Counted from the first letter of the stretch, positions 7,151 through 16,434 are shown. The stretch is 32,667 nucleotides of DNA from Gammaproteobacteria bacterium (GCA_030618475.1 JAUXDG010000002.1:1-32667); one strand, 5' to 3'. Numbers and translations: made by a program. The notes: generated from the sequence alone by a model not told the origin.

Positions 7151-8275
7151 TTAAGTAGCCAGCAGCTTCCTGTGTGTATGTATGGACATGAGGATACCGA
7201 AACCGGCCATCAGGGTCACCATTGATGTGCCTCCGTAACTGACCAGCGGAAGCGGCAGGCCCACGACCGGTAACAGGCCTGTCACCATACCGGTATTGAC
7301 AATAAAATATATGAAAAATGTCATCGCCAGGCTACCGCCGAGCAGACGCCCGTAGGTATCCTGCGCCTGGGCGGCAATGTACAGGCTGCGAACAATAATG
7401 AAACTGTAAATCACCACTATCACGCCGATGCCGAACAGACCAAATTCTTCACCCAGCACAGCAAAAATAAAATCGGTGGAACGTTCCGGCAGGAATTCCA
7501 GATGGGCCTGCGTGCCGTTCAGCCAGCCCTTGCCGAACAGGCCGCCGGAACCGATGGCGATTTTCGATTGAATGATGTGGTAACCGGTGCCCAGCGGGTC
7601 CTGTTCCGGGTCGAGGAAAGTGATGACACGCTGGCGTTGATAGTCGTGCATGAAATGCCACAGCAGCGGGGCACCCGCGGTGGCTAACAGGCCCAGACCG
7701 CCTAACAGTTTCCACGACAGGCCGGCCAGGAACAGGACAAAAAAACCTGCACTGGCAATCAACAGCGAAGTACCGAGATCTGGCTGTACGGCGATCAGTA
7801 AGACCGGTGCCACAATCAGGGCGCCGGCGATAAGCAGTCTCGGATAGGTGGGCGGCAGACGCTTGTCGGACAGGTACCAGGCCACCATCATGGGCACCGC
7901 AAGTTTCATCATTTCGGACGGCTGGAAACGAACGAAACCCAGGTCCAGCCAGCGTTGCGCACCTTTGCCGACATCGCCCACCACCAGCACGGCAATCAGC
8001 AGCGTCAGTCCGAGTCCGTACAGCCAGGGTGTCCAGCGTTGCAGCCATTGAGGCCGCAGTTGGGCAACGACGACCATGCCGCCAAAGGCGATCCCCAGGC
8101 GAACAATCTGGCGGGCCACCAATTGATTGTCCCCTCCGGCCGAACTGTACAGCACAAACAGTCCCAGCGCCGAGATTGCCAGCAAGCCAAACAGCAAGGC
8201 CGCATCAAAGTGCAGAATATGCTGCCAGTCACGCTTGCTGGCATCTTCGCGGCTGGTGTCGAGTATTGTGCTCAC
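7151..8275 (-). CDS. rodA: RodA, SEDS-family peptidoglycan glycosyltransferase
   Basis: This 374-residue polytopic membrane protein polymerises lipid II into glycan strands as part of the rod complex. About ten hydrophobic segments are visible. Conserved SEDS motifs include KLAVPMMVAWYLS, the AVQPDLGTSLL loop (with the Asp required in RodA), LGTGYHIIQSKIAIGSGG, and PLPLVSYGGTSM near the end. The start is GTG; it overlaps the mrdA stop (GTGA), indicating translational coupling with its partner transpeptidase PBP2. The family length is about 370, and the protein appears complete. Confidence 0.96.
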   Translation of the reverse strand: MSTILDTSREDASKRDWQHILHFDAALLFGLLAISALGLFVLYSSAGGDNQLVARQIVRLGIAFGGMVVVAQLRPQWLQRWTPWLYGLGLTLLIAVLVVGDVGKGAQRWLDLGFVRFQPSEMMKLAVPMMVAWYLSDKRLPPTYPRLLIAGALIVAPVLLIAVQPDLGTSLLIASAGFFVLFLAGLSWKLLGGLGLLATAGAPLLWHFMHDYQRQRVITFLDPEQDPLGTGYHIIQSKIAIGSGGLFGKGWLNGTQAHLEFLPERSTDFIFAVLGEEFGLFGIGVIVVIYSFIIVRSLYIAAQAQDTYGRLLGGSLAMTFFIYFIVNTGMVTGLLPVVGLPLPLVSYGGTSMVTLMAGFGILMSIHTHRKLLAT

Positions 8276-10122
8276 GAGCGTTTTTCTACCAGATACTGGT
8301 CAAGAATGATGCGTGCAATCGGTGCCGCTACGGCGCTGCCACTGCCACCGTGTTCAATCACGACGGCAACGGCAATACGTGGTTTATCGATGGGAGCAAA
8401 GGCAATAAACAGGGAGTGGTCGTGCAGTTCCTTAGCCAGTTTGTCGGCTTCGTATTTTTCCTCTTGCTTGAGGCCGAAGACCTGGGCCGTGCCGGTTTTA
8501 CCGGCAAACTCGAATTCACTATCTTTGCCGATTTTACGTGCCGTACCCCGTTTTCCATGCACGACTTCGCGCATGGCGGTAATCACGCTGGTCCAATGAT
8601 GCAGGTCTTCAATGGGGGTATCCACCAGCGGTTCAACCGGCACAGGCGTCAGTTCGATGTCGTCATACTGCTGGGTTGAGGCGACAATGTGCGGTTTGAA
8701 ACGCCGGCCATATTCTGACAGGGTTGCCGTGGCACTGGCCAGTTGAACCGGCGTGGTCAGCATGAATCCCTGGCCGATGCCGGTGATCAGGGTTTCGCCC
8801 GGGAACCAGGGCAGGTTGCGGGCCGCACGTTTCCATTGCCGGGAGGGCAGCAATCCCGGCAGTTCGCCGATGATATCGATGCCCGTACGTTCGCCAAAGC
8901 CGAACAGGGAGAGAGCGCTGTGCAGACGGTCGATGCCCATAGACAGGGCAAGGTCATAAAAATAAACATCGCAGGACTGCGCGATAGCAGTATTTAACTC
9001 GACTGTACCGTGTCCGCTGCGTTTCCAGTCCCGGTACTTACGCGCCTTGCCGGGCAGTCGATAAAAACCGGGGCAGTAGGTATGCGCGTGCTCGTTGATG
9101 ATGCCCCGTTCCAGGCCGCCCAGGGCAACAAAAGGTTTCAGCGTGGAACCGGGCGGATACTGGCCGCGCAAGGCGCGGTTGAACAGGGGTTGTTCGTCGT
9201 CATCGCGCAGTGCCTGGTAGGTTTCGGTATCAATGCCGTTGACGAACAGGTTGGGGTCGTAGGTGGGCTGGCTGACAAATGCCAGTATGTCGCCGTTACT
9301 CGGGTCAATGGCGATGGCGGCACCGGCTTTCCCTTCGAAAGCCTGTTCGGCGACACTCTGCAGTTCCGCATCCAAGGTCAGGTACAGGTTTTCACCCGGT
9401 ACCGGTGGGGTACGAACCAGGGTACGCAAAATGCGCCCTTCGGCATTGGTTTCTACCTGCCGGTAGCCGACAGTACCGTGCAGAACGTCTTCGTAAGTTC
9501 TTTCAATGCCCACTTTACCGATGTGCGTGGTGCCGCTGTAGTCGGATGCATCAATCCGCTGCAGATCACGTTCGTCAATGCGTCCGACATACCCCAGAGC
9601 GTGCACCGCCAGCGGACCGTGCGGATAATGCCGGGAAAGACCGGCGACAATATCCACGCCCGGGAAACGGTGGCGATTGATGGCAAATCGCGCGACTTCA
9701 TCGTCACTGAGATGAAAGCGCAATGCCACGGGTTTGAACACCGGCGTGCGCTGGCGCAGTTTTTTAAAGCGTTTGCGGTCCACGTCACGGATGTTGACCA
9801 GCCTCGACAGGGCATCCAGCGTGGCGTCGATGTCGTGGATCTGTTCCAGTGTGAGTTCCAGTCGGTAGGATGGCAGGTTGTCTGCCAGGATCAAACCGTT
9901 ACGGTCAAAAATCAGGCCGCGATTAGGTGGCAGTGGCAGGATCTTGATGCGGTTGTCATCGGACAGGGTAATGTAATGTTCATGAGCCAGCACCTGTAAA
10001 TACACCAGTCGACCGATTAGCGCGGCAATTAACACGGCTGCAAATATCAGCGCCTGTACCGAGCGCTGCATGAACAGGTGGCTCTCGAACAGATAATCCT
10101 TGATAGTGACCCGTACCGGCAT
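8272..10122 (-). CDS. mrdA: Penicillin-binding protein 2 (elongasome transpeptidase)
   Basis: This 616-residue class B PBP cross-links peptidoglycan during cell elongation and activates RodA. One N-terminal transmembrane segment lies at about 20-44, followed by the pedestal domain (roughly 60-235) and the transpeptidase domain. Catalytic motifs are STLK at 326-329 (Ser326 nucleophile), SCD at 383-385 and KTG at 542-544. The start is 3 bp after the mreD stop, and the stop overlaps the rodA start. Length and motif spacing match E. coli PBP2 (633 residues). Large open frames on the opposite strand here are shadows. Confidence 0.97.
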   Translation of the reverse strand: MPVRVTIKDYLFESHLFMQRSVQALIFAAVLIAALIGRLVYLQVLAHEHYITLSDDNRIKILPLPPNRGLIFDRNGLILADNLPSYRLELTLEQIHDIDATLDALSRLVNIRDVDRKRFKKLRQRTPVFKPVALRFHLSDDEVARFAINRHRFPGVDIVAGLSRHYPHGPLAVHALGYVGRIDERDLQRIDASDYSGTTHIGKVGIERTYEDVLHGTVGYRQVETNAEGRILRTLVRTPPVPGENLYLTLDAELQSVAEQAFEGKAGAAIAIDPSNGDILAFVSQPTYDPNLFVNGIDTETYQALRDDDEQPLFNRALRGQYPPGSTLKPFVALGGLERGIINEHAHTYCPGFYRLPGKARKYRDWKRSGHGTVELNTAIAQSCDVYFYDLALSMGIDRLHSALSLFGFGERTGIDIIGELPGLLPSRQWKRAARNLPWFPGETLITGIGQGFMLTTPVQLASATATLSEYGRRFKPHIVASTQQYDDIELTPVPVEPLVDTPIEDLHHWTSVITAMREVVHGKRGTARKIGKDSEFEFAGKTGTAQVFGLKQEEKYEADKLAKELHDHSLFIAFAPIDKPRIAVAVVIEHGGSGSAVAAPIARIILDQYLVEKRS

Positions 10123-10125
10123 GAA

Positions 10126-10614
10126 TTACTGCACCGAGAAATTGACGCGCAGGGCCGTCATCAAGCGGTACACCAGAGGCCATAGTGCCGCACCAATCAG
10201 GGATGGTAACCAGTAGCTCAACGGGCGCGTCGGACGGCCAATGATGCTGTCTATCCACAATGTCAACAACTGGTGCAAAATCAGCAGAGTCAGTACCGTA
10301 AGTGCCTGTTGCCACATGGGATAGATACGAATGCGCTGGTGCAGGCGCACGCAGATATAGGCGACCAGGCTGAGTGCCAGGGCGTGTTGTCCCAGCAGGG
10401 TGCCGGTCAGTACATCCAGAAATAGCCCGGCGATAAAGCCGGAACCGACGCTGACCCGGTAGGGTAGAGCCAGGCACCAGAAAATCAGTGTCAGGGCTAC
10501 CCAGTCCGGGCGCAGGGTACGAAAACCGTCGGACAGGGGGATAATGGTCAGCAACATCGCTGCAGCGAAGGTCAGCAGAATGAAAGTGCCGCCGTGGTGC
10601 CGGGTCAGGTTCAT
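10126..10614 (-). CDS. mreD: MreD, rod-shape-determining membrane protein
   Basis: This 162-residue protein consists almost entirely of hydrophobic segments, about five or six, as in MreD proteins that link MreC to the elongation machinery. Sequence identity to MreD is naturally low, so the assignment rests on size, hydrophobicity, the RPDWVALTLIFWCLALPYRVSVGSGFIAG-type region and position. It overlaps the mreC stop by four bases (ATGA) and is followed after 3 bp by mrdA, the standard order. Confidence 0.92.
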   Translation of the reverse strand: MNLTRHHGGTFILLTFAAAMLLTIIPLSDGFRTLRPDWVALTLIFWCLALPYRVSVGSGFIAGLFLDVLTGTLLGQHALALSLVAYICVRLHQRIRIYPMWQQALTVLTLLILHQLLTLWIDSIIGRPTRPLSYWLPSLIGAALWPLVYRLMTALRVNFSVQ

Positions 10615-11498
10615 GCGTCGCTGTTGCCGGTTTTGTCCGTTGTCGAGGGTGACGGAGGGGGAGGAGGGCCCTCCAGTTCCGGTGGCCAGACCACCAACAC
10701 TTCCCGGCTGCGATCCAGCAGTGCCCGCGGACGCGCCGTAACATGTGAAAAAGCGCGCCCTGGGTCCTGTTCCACGTCGATGACTTCGGCGACCGGGTAT
10801 CCGGGTGGAAAACGCCCACCAAGCCCCGAGGTAACCAGCAGATCGCCCACCCTGATGTCCGCGTTATCGGGTATGTGGGGCAGTTCCAGGCGGTCAATGG
10901 TGCCGGTGCCCAGCGCAATGGTACGCAGGCCGTTGCGATTAACCTGCACCGGGATGGCGTGGCTGGGGTCAGTGATCAGCATGGCGGTGGAGGTGAAGGG
11001 GCCGACATGGATAAGCTGTCCCATCACGCCCTGGCTGTCCAGCAGCGGCTGACCTTCGAAGAGGTGATCGAGTGTGCCTTTGTTGAGTTCAATCTGATGG
11101 CGGTAGGGATCCATATCCACAGAAAGCAGTCCGGCAATCAGCATGGGACGTTTGCCGACCTGGAAGGATGAATCGAGCAGTGCCCGCAGGCGCCTGTTTT
11201 CGGCTTCCAGCGCTTCCAGTTTTTGCAGCTGGGTATTCAGTACCAGCTGCTGGGTACGCAGGCTGGCATTTTCTTCCTGCAGTTCACGCCGGGTGGACAG
11301 TGATTCACGGAACCATTCACTGGTCGAGCGGGGCAGGTCAACGAGCCATTGCAGCGGATACACCAGTACCGAAAGCCCACCCCGCACGCTGTCGAGATGG
11401 TGCTCGCGGTGATCAACAGTCATAAACCCGATGGAAAGCAATACCAGGCCCACTAAACGGGCGAAAAGCGGTGGGCCTGCTGTAAAAATCTGCTTAAT
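10611..11498 (-). CDS. mreC: MreC, rod-shape protein; probable AUU start codon
   Basis: MreC is a periplasmic scaffold that contacts PBP2 and MreB/MreD. The coiled-coil region (about residues 70-110 of the full form) is followed by the beta-rich MreC core, with DPYRHQIELNKG and VLITDPSHAIPVQ-like segments and VTSGLGGRFPPGYPVAEV. There is no in-frame ATG, GTG or TTG between the mreB stop and a GTG at 11453, yet the 15 codons before that GTG encode (I)KQIFTAGPPLFARL, which aligns residue for residue with the E. coli MreC start MKPIFSRGPSLQIRL. The first codon of that match is ATT (11496-11498), and GAGG lies 8 nt upstream (GAGG-N8-ATT). I therefore place the start there, giving 295 residues. 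Starting at 11453 would remove most of the cytoplasmic tail and part of the membrane anchor. An ATG-to-ATT sequencing error is the main alternative. Confidence 0.88.
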   Translation of the reverse strand: MKQIFTAGPPLFARLVGLVLLSIGFMTVDHREHHLDSVRGGLSVLVYPLQWLVDLPRSTSEWFRESLSTRRELQEENASLRTQQLVLNTQLQKLEALEAENRRLRALLDSSFQVGKRPMLIAGLLSVDMDPYRHQIELNKGTLDHLFEGQPLLDSQGVMGQLIHVGPFTSTAMLITDPSHAIPVQVNRNGLRTIALGTGTIDRLELPHIPDNADIRVGDLLVTSGLGGRFPPGYPVAEVIDVEQDPGRAFSHVTARPRALLDRSREVLVVWPPELEGPPPPPSPSTTDKTGNSDA

Positions 11499-11516
11499 AG
11501 CGCTACCTCGTGAACC

Positions 11517-12584
11517 TTACTCGACGGCAAATACATCGCCGCCCCGCTCGTCGAGCAATTCGAGCGCTCGGCCCCCACCACGCGCCACGCAGGTCAGCGG
11601 GTCATCGGCAACGACAACCGGTAAACCGGTCTCTTCCATGATCAGGCGATCCAGATCTCTGAGCAGTGCACCGCCGCCGGTGAGTACGATGCCGCGTTCG
11701 GCGACATCGGCGCCCAGTTCCGGTGGTGTCTGTTCCAGGGCGGTCTTGACGGCACCAACGATGCCGGCCAGCGGTTCCTGCAGGGCTTCCAGGATTTCGT
11801 TACTGTTCAAGGTGAAGCTGCGTGGTACACCCTGGGCCAGGTTACGGCCTTTGACTTCGAGTTCTTTCATTTCGGCGCCCGGATACGCGGATCCGATCGC
11901 CTGTTTGATACGTTCGGAGGTGGCTTCCCCGATCAGAGTGCCATAATTCCGGCGCACATAATTGACAATAGCTTCATCGAAACGATCACCGCCAATGCGT
12001 ACCGATGACGAGTAGACGATACCGTTCAGTGAAATGACCGCCACTTCCGAGGTGCCGCCGCCGATATCCAGCACCATGGAGCCGCGTGCCTCGTCAACCG
12101 GCATGCCGGCACCGATAGCCGCGGCCATGGGTTCTTCAATCAGGTACACTTCACGCGCACCTGCGCCAGCCGCCGATTCCTTGATGGCGCGGCGCTCGAC
12201 CTGGGTGGATCCGCACGGCACGCAGATCAGTACCCGCGGGCTGGGACGGAAAAAACGCGCTTCATGCACTTTATGGATAAAATGCTGCAGCATTTTTTCG
12301 GTGACGGTGAAATCAGCGATCACGCCTTCTTTCAAAGGTCGAATCGCGGTGATATTGCCGGGAGTACGCCCGAGCATGGCCTTCGCCTCGGCACCCACCG
12401 CAGAGATGCTTTTAGGTCCACCGGGGCCGCGATCCTGACGAATGGCGACCACCGAGGGTTCATCGAGCACGACACCCTGACCGCGTACGTAGATCAGGGT
12501 GTTGGCGGTACCCAGATCAATGGATAAATCGTTGGAGAACATCCCCATCAGACTTCTGAACATGGAGCGTTGAATCCCTGACAT
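11517..12584 (-). CDS. mreB: MreB, actin-like cell-shape protein
   Basis: This 355-residue bacterial actin forms membrane-bound filaments that orient cell-wall synthesis. Actin-fold nucleotide motifs are visible: phosphate-1 near SIDLGTANTLIYV, phosphate-2 at VLDIGGGTSEVAVIS, and the adenosine motif at IVLTGGGALLRDLD. The family N-terminus is usually MFxxxxGMFSNDLSIDLG; that matches the internal Met8 (start at 12563, 348 residues), so the first seven residues may be an artefact of choosing the upstream ATG. It is the first gene of the mre-rod-dac operon, divergent from gatCAB across about 150 bp. The stop is 18 bp before the proposed mreC AUU. Confidence 0.97.
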   Translation of the reverse strand: MSGIQRSMFRSLMGMFSNDLSIDLGTANTLIYVRGQGVVLDEPSVVAIRQDRGPGGPKSISAVGAEAKAMLGRTPGNITAIRPLKEGVIADFTVTEKMLQHFIHKVHEARFFRPSPRVLICVPCGSTQVERRAIKESAAGAGAREVYLIEEPMAAAIGAGMPVDEARGSMVLDIGGGTSEVAVISLNGIVYSSSVRIGGDRFDEAIVNYVRRNYGTLIGEATSERIKQAIGSAYPGAEMKELEVKGRNLAQGVPRSFTLNSNEILEALQEPLAGIVGAVKTALEQTPPELGADVAERGIVLTGGGALLRDLDRLIMEETGLPVVVADDPLTCVARGGGRALELLDERGGDVFAVE

Positions 12585-12733
12585 TATTTAAAGGCCTGTA
12601 ATCTAACAACGAGGGGGATTTTGGGCAAGCAAATAACCCGTCTATTGCAGGAATGAATTGGAGATTCATGCAACTGGGCGGTCAGTTGTGCTACCTTTCG
12701 CGTCTCCCACAACCGTCAATCGAGATCAGCACC

Positions 12734-13024
12734 ATGTCGTTGGATACAGAGGCTGTCAGAAAGATCGCTCACCTCGCGCGTTTGGGTGTGGAGGAAAGTG
12801 AAAACGAACTCTATGCCCGTAATCTGTCCGATATCCTGTCATTTATTGAGCAGCTCAACGCTGTGGATACCCGGGGTATCGAGCCCATGGCGCATCCATT
12901 GGACGCCAGTCAGCGTCTGCGTGCCGATGAGGTTTCCGAAACGGATCGACACGAACAATTCCAGCGGATTGCACCCAAAGTCGGGGCCGGCCTGTATCTG
13001 GTGCCGAAAGTCATTGAATATTAG
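12734..13024 (+). CDS. gatC: Asp/Glu-tRNA amidotransferase subunit C
   Basis: GatC is the small subunit that wraps GatA and stabilises the GatCAB complex, which converts misacylated Glu-tRNA(Gln) and Asp-tRNA(Asn) to the amidated forms. From ATG 12734 it is 96 residues and begins MSLDTEAVRKIAHLARLGV, the usual family start. An in-frame upstream ATG at 12653 would add 27 unrelated residues and is rejected. The gene leads gatCAB (+), divergent from mreB, an arrangement frequent in gamma- and betaproteobacteria. The start has only a weak purine stretch (GAGA) upstream. Confidence 0.95.
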   Translation: MSLDTEAVRKIAHLARLGVEESENELYARNLSDILSFIEQLNAVDTRGIEPMAHPLDASQRLRADEVSETDRHEQFQRIAPKVGAGLYLVPKVIEY

Positions 13025-13045
13025 TGACGAGGTACACACTAGCCC

Positions 13046-14500
13046 ATGTATCAAAAGACGATTGCTGAACTGGCTGCCGGCCTGCGCGCTGGTGAGTTTT
13101 CCAGTGAAGAACTGACCCGAAGCTATCTCGATCGTATTGAAAAGCACGATGAGAAATTGAACAGTGTCCTGACTCTGACCGCGTCTGCGGCGCTGGAAGC
13201 GGCGAAAGCGGCTGATAAGCGATTGAAAAACGGTGATGCCACGATGCTGACGGGCATCCCATACCTGCACAAGGACATATTCTGCACCCTGGGCGTGCGC
13301 ACCAGTTGTGGGTCACGCATGCTGGATAACTTCGAGGCGCCTTATGACGCCACCGTCACCGCTCAGCTGAAAGAGGCCGGTGCTGTCATGCTGGGCAAAA
13401 CCAACATGGATGAGTTCGCCATGGGGTCGTCCAACGAGACCAGTTTCTATGGCCCGGTTAAAAATCCCTGGGACCTGGAACGTGTACCGGGCGGTTCCTC
13501 GGGCGGTTCGGCCGCCGCGGTGGCCGCGCGTCTGGCACCGCTGGCCACCGGTACCGATACCGGCGGCTCGATTCGCCAGCCAGCTGCCTTGTGCGGGGTT
13601 ACCGGCATCAAACCGAGCTACGGCCGTGTGTCGCGTTTCGGTATGATTGCCTTTGCCTCCAGCCTGGATCAGGGCGGTCCTTTTGCGACCTGTGCAGAGG
13701 ACGCTGCGCATATGCTGGAAGCCATGTCAGGCTTTGACCGGCGTGATTCCACCAGCATCGATCGGCCCGTCGATCACTACGCGGAGGGGCTGGCTGAGGA
13801 TTTGTGCGGTCTGAAAATAGGCCTGCCCAGAGAGTATTTTGGTGAAGGTCTGGATGCCCGGGTGGGTGCTGCCGTTGAAGCCGCTATTGAGGAATACAGA
13901 ACACTGGGTGCTGAGGTGAGGGAAATCAGTCTGCCCAATGCGTCGCTGGCAGTACCTGCCTATTATGTCGTGGCGCCGGCGGAATGCTCATCCAATCTGT
14001 CACGTATGGACGGTGTGCGTTTCGGTTACCGCTGCGATAATCCCAGGGATCTTGAAGATCTATATACACGTTCGCGTGGTGAAGGCTTCGGTGCCGAGGT
14101 GAAGCGGCGCATTATGGTGGGCACCTATGCCTTGTCTGCCGGCTACTACGATGCGTATTACCTCAAGGCGCAACAGGTACGGCGTATGATCCGTGACGAT
14201 TTCGTCAGGGCATTTGAAGACGTCGATATCATTATGGGTCCGGTCACGCCCACGACGGCGTTTAAACTGGGTGAAAAAGCGGACGACCCGGTGACCATGT
14301 ACTTATCGGATACCTACACCATTGCCGTGAACCTGGCGGGATTGCCGGCTATGTCAGTGCCGGCCGGCATGGCAGAGGGTCTGCCGGTCGGGTTGCAGTT
14401 GATCGGCAACTATTTTGACGAAGGACGCCTGCTGAATGCGGCGCACAAGTTTCAGCAGGTCACCGACTGGCATACACGCATGCCGGCGGGATTTGAATAA
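13046..14500 (+). CDS. gatA: Asp/Glu-tRNA amidotransferase subunit A
   Basis: GatA, 484 residues, is the amidase-signature subunit that hydrolyses glutamine to supply ammonia to GatB. The Ser-cisSer-Lys triad is Lys76 (IPYLHKDIF), Ser151 (VPGGSSGGSAAAV) and Ser175 (GTDTGGSIRQPA), each offset by three from the known S. aureus enzyme positions. It starts 21 bp after gatC and ends 1 bp before gatB, so the three are cotranscribed. The length is typical. Confidence 0.97.
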   Translation: MYQKTIAELAAGLRAGEFSSEELTRSYLDRIEKHDEKLNSVLTLTASAALEAAKAADKRLKNGDATMLTGIPYLHKDIFCTLGVRTSCGSRMLDNFEAPYDATVTAQLKEAGAVMLGKTNMDEFAMGSSNETSFYGPVKNPWDLERVPGGSSGGSAAAVAARLAPLATGTDTGGSIRQPAALCGVTGIKPSYGRVSRFGMIAFASSLDQGGPFATCAEDAAHMLEAMSGFDRRDSTSIDRPVDHYAEGLAEDLCGLKIGLPREYFGEGLDARVGAAVEAAIEEYRTLGAEVREISLPNASLAVPAYYVVAPAECSSNLSRMDGVRFGYRCDNPRDLEDLYTRSRGEGFGAEVKRRIMVGTYALSAGYYDAYYLKAQQVRRMIRDDFVRAFEDVDIIMGPVTPTTAFKLGEKADDPVTMYLSDTYTIAVNLAGLPAMSVPAGMAEGLPVGLQLIGNYFDEGRLLNAAHKFQQVTDWHTRMPAGFE

Positions 14501-14501
14501 G

Positions 14502-15938
14502 ATGAAATGGGAAGTTGTCATCGGCCTGGAGATACACGCCCAGCTGGCCACCAAAAGCAAGATTTTTTCCGGCGCCTCAACCGCCTACGGCGCTGCGCCC
14601 AATACCCAGGCCTGTGCCGTTGATCTGGGTCTGCCGGGGGTGCTGCCGGTCTTGAATGCCGGCGTGGTGAGCATGGCGGCCAAATTCGGTCTGGCGACAC
14701 ACTCAGCGGTGGCAAAGCGTTCGGTGTTTGCGCGCAAGAACTATTTTTATCCCGACCTGCCCAAGGGATACCAGATTAGTCAGTTCGAGTTGCCGATTGT
14801 GCACGACGGCTATATCGATATCGACCTCGAAAACGCTGAAACCAGGCGCATCGGTATCACCCGTGCTCATCTGGAAGAGGACGCAGGAAAATCCCTGCAC
14901 GAAGACTTCCACGGTGAGACCGGAATCGATTTGAACCGTGCCGGTACGCCATTACTGGAAATCGTCTCTGAACCGGATATGCGTTCTGCCAGGGAAGCGG
15001 TTGCTTACATGAAGAAAATCCATGCCCTGGTGCGATACCTGGGTATCTGTGACGGCAATATGCAGGAAGGTTCGTTTCGTTGTGACGCCAATGTTTCGAT
15101 ACGCCCCAAGGGGCAGGAAGCGTTTGGCACCCGTGCAGAGATCAAAAACATCAACTCGTTCCGTTTTGTCGAACGTGCCATCAACTATGAAATCGAGCGT
15201 CAGATCGATGTCATCGAAGGTGGTGGTGAGGTGGTGCAGGAAACCCGTCTTTACGACGCGGACAGGGACGAAACCCGTTCCATGCGCAGCAAGGAAGAAG
15301 CCAACGACTACCGTTACTTTCCGGACCCGGATCTGTTGCCACTGGAGATGGATCAGGCATTTATCGATGCAGTGGAAAAAACACTGCCTGAACTTCCGGA
15401 TGCAAAGCGTGATCGCTTCATACAGGCGTACGACCTGTCCCGTTACGATGCCAGCGCATTAACGGCCAGTCGTGAACTGGCGGATTTCTTTGAGTGCACG
15501 GTCGAGGCGGCCGGCGGCGAAGGTAAACTGTCTGCCAACTGGGTGATGGGAGAGCTGTCGGGTCTGTTGAACAAGGAAGGCAGGGATATCAGCACAAGCC
15601 CGGTCAGTCCTGAACGCCTGGGCGGCATGTTGCAGCGTATCAAGGACGGCACCATCTCCGGAAAAATTGCCAAGCAGGTCTTCGAGGCCATGTGGAACGA
15701 CGAGGGTGATGCAGATGCCATCATTGAGAAAAAAGGTCTGAAACAGATTACCGATACCGGTGCTATCGAAAAAATCGTTCGGGACGTGCTGGACGCAAAC
15801 CCCAGGCAGGTCGAGCAGTATAAGGGGGGTCAGGAAAAACTGCTGGGCTTCTTTGTCGGGCAGGTGATGAAAGCCACCCAGGGCAAGGCGAATCCCGGCG
15901 AGGTCAACAAGATTCTAAAGGGACTGCTCTCCGCTTAG
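14502..15938 (+). CDS. gatB: Asp/Glu-tRNA amidotransferase subunit B
   Basis: GatB, 478 residues from ATG 14502, binds the misacylated tRNA and phosphorylates the Glu/Asp side chain before amidation. It begins MKWEVVIGLEIHAQL, the family start. Conserved segments include CAVDLGLPGVLPVLN, FxRKNYFYPDLPKGYQISQ, GNMQEGSFRCDANVS and EIKNINSFRF. The C-terminal YqeY-like tail domain covers about 330-478. An upstream in-frame ATG at 14436 lies inside gatA and is rejected. The gene ends at 15938, convergent with the M67 peptidase gene. Confidence 0.97.
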   Translation: MKWEVVIGLEIHAQLATKSKIFSGASTAYGAAPNTQACAVDLGLPGVLPVLNAGVVSMAAKFGLATHSAVAKRSVFARKNYFYPDLPKGYQISQFELPIVHDGYIDIDLENAETRRIGITRAHLEEDAGKSLHEDFHGETGIDLNRAGTPLLEIVSEPDMRSAREAVAYMKKIHALVRYLGICDGNMQEGSFRCDANVSIRPKGQEAFGTRAEIKNINSFRFVERAINYEIERQIDVIEGGGEVVQETRLYDADRDETRSMRSKEEANDYRYFPDPDLLPLEMDQAFIDAVEKTLPELPDAKRDRFIQAYDLSRYDASALTASRELADFFECTVEAAGGEGKLSANWVMGELSGLLNKEGRDISTSPVSPERLGGMLQRIKDGTISGKIAKQVFEAMWNDEGDADAIIEKKGLKQITDTGAIEKIVRDVLDANPRQVEQYKGGQEKLLGFFVGQVMKATQGKANPGEVNKILKGLLSA

Positions 15939-15942
15939 CTCG

Positions 15943-15963
15943 ATTTCTCACCTTGTGAGAAAT
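15943..15963. terminator. Hairpin between convergent genes
   Basis: A perfect 9-bp inverted repeat (arms 15943-15951 and 15955-15963, loop CTT) lies in the 30-bp gap between the converging gatB and M67 genes. It could end transcription from both sides, but neither strand has a proper U-tract, so this is tentative. Confidence 0.4.
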
Positions 15964-15968
15964 GCCGG

Positions 15969-16373
15969 CTAGATTTCCAGCTGCACCTGTTCGGCTTTGC
16001 CGTCTTTCAGCCGGAAACCGCGCATCTCCAGTACACCTTTGGTATTTAGAGAGACGATAACGTAGAGCGCGTCGGGATAACCAGCCTGATCCAGGTCGGT
16101 AGCAGAAGGTTCTGCCGCGCTGTGTGGGTGCGAATGATAAATGCCGAACAGTTCTTCGTTCTGTTCACGTATATTTCGCAGCGCGTCGATCTGGCTCTCA
16201 GGGTCCATGGCAAAAAGCCGTTGTGGCTGGTCGGAGACATTGGGGACCGGGATACAGCGTTGTGGTCGACCCTGTTTGGCGGTAATCAGGCCGCAGACTT
16301 CCGCATCCGGGGAGGTTTGAGCCTGGTGCAGAATACGGTTAACCAAATGTCTCGGCAGGATGATTCTTTCCAT
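15969..16373 (-). CDS. M67-family JAMM/MPN+ metallopeptidase
   Basis: This 134-residue single-domain protein has the complete JAMM zinc signature: Glu25, then His80-x-His82 (YHSHPHSAAEPSATD) and Asp93, giving E-Xn-H-x-H-x10-D. Such proteins remove C-terminal extensions or conjugates from ubiquitin-like sulfur carriers (for example Mec with CysO, or QbsD). The neighbour moeB/thiF is the E1-like activating enzyme for such carriers, so a shared pathway is plausible, but no ThiS/MoaD/CysO-like gene is nearby. It is the last gene of the minus-strand run, 169 bp after moeB with a hairpin repeat in the gap. The substrate is unknown. Confidence 0.85.
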   Translation of the reverse strand: MERIILPRHLVNRILHQAQTSPDAEVCGLITAKQGRPQRCIPVPNVSDQPQRLFAMDPESQIDALRNIREQNEELFGIYHSHPHSAAEPSATDLDQAGYPDALYVIVSLNTKGVLEMRGFRLKDGKAEQVQLEI

Positions 16374-16434
16374 GGTCTAACTATAACCAGCTTTGGGACC
16401 CACGTGTACCCTGCCCCGATAGAACAGCATAGAA

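Noticed and set aside
9010..9999. A 329-codon plus-strand frame opposite mrdA
   Set aside because: It is a shadow of mrdA, whose catalytic motifs and operon position are unmistakable; the antisense product has no family-like features.
10611..11453. mreC starting at GTG 11453
   Set aside because: It would lose the conserved MreC N-terminus, which is encoded in frame just upstream and preceded by a well-placed GAGG.
12653..12733. Longer gatC from ATG 12653
   Set aside because: The extra 27 residues are not found in GatC proteins; the ATG at 12734 gives the normal family start.
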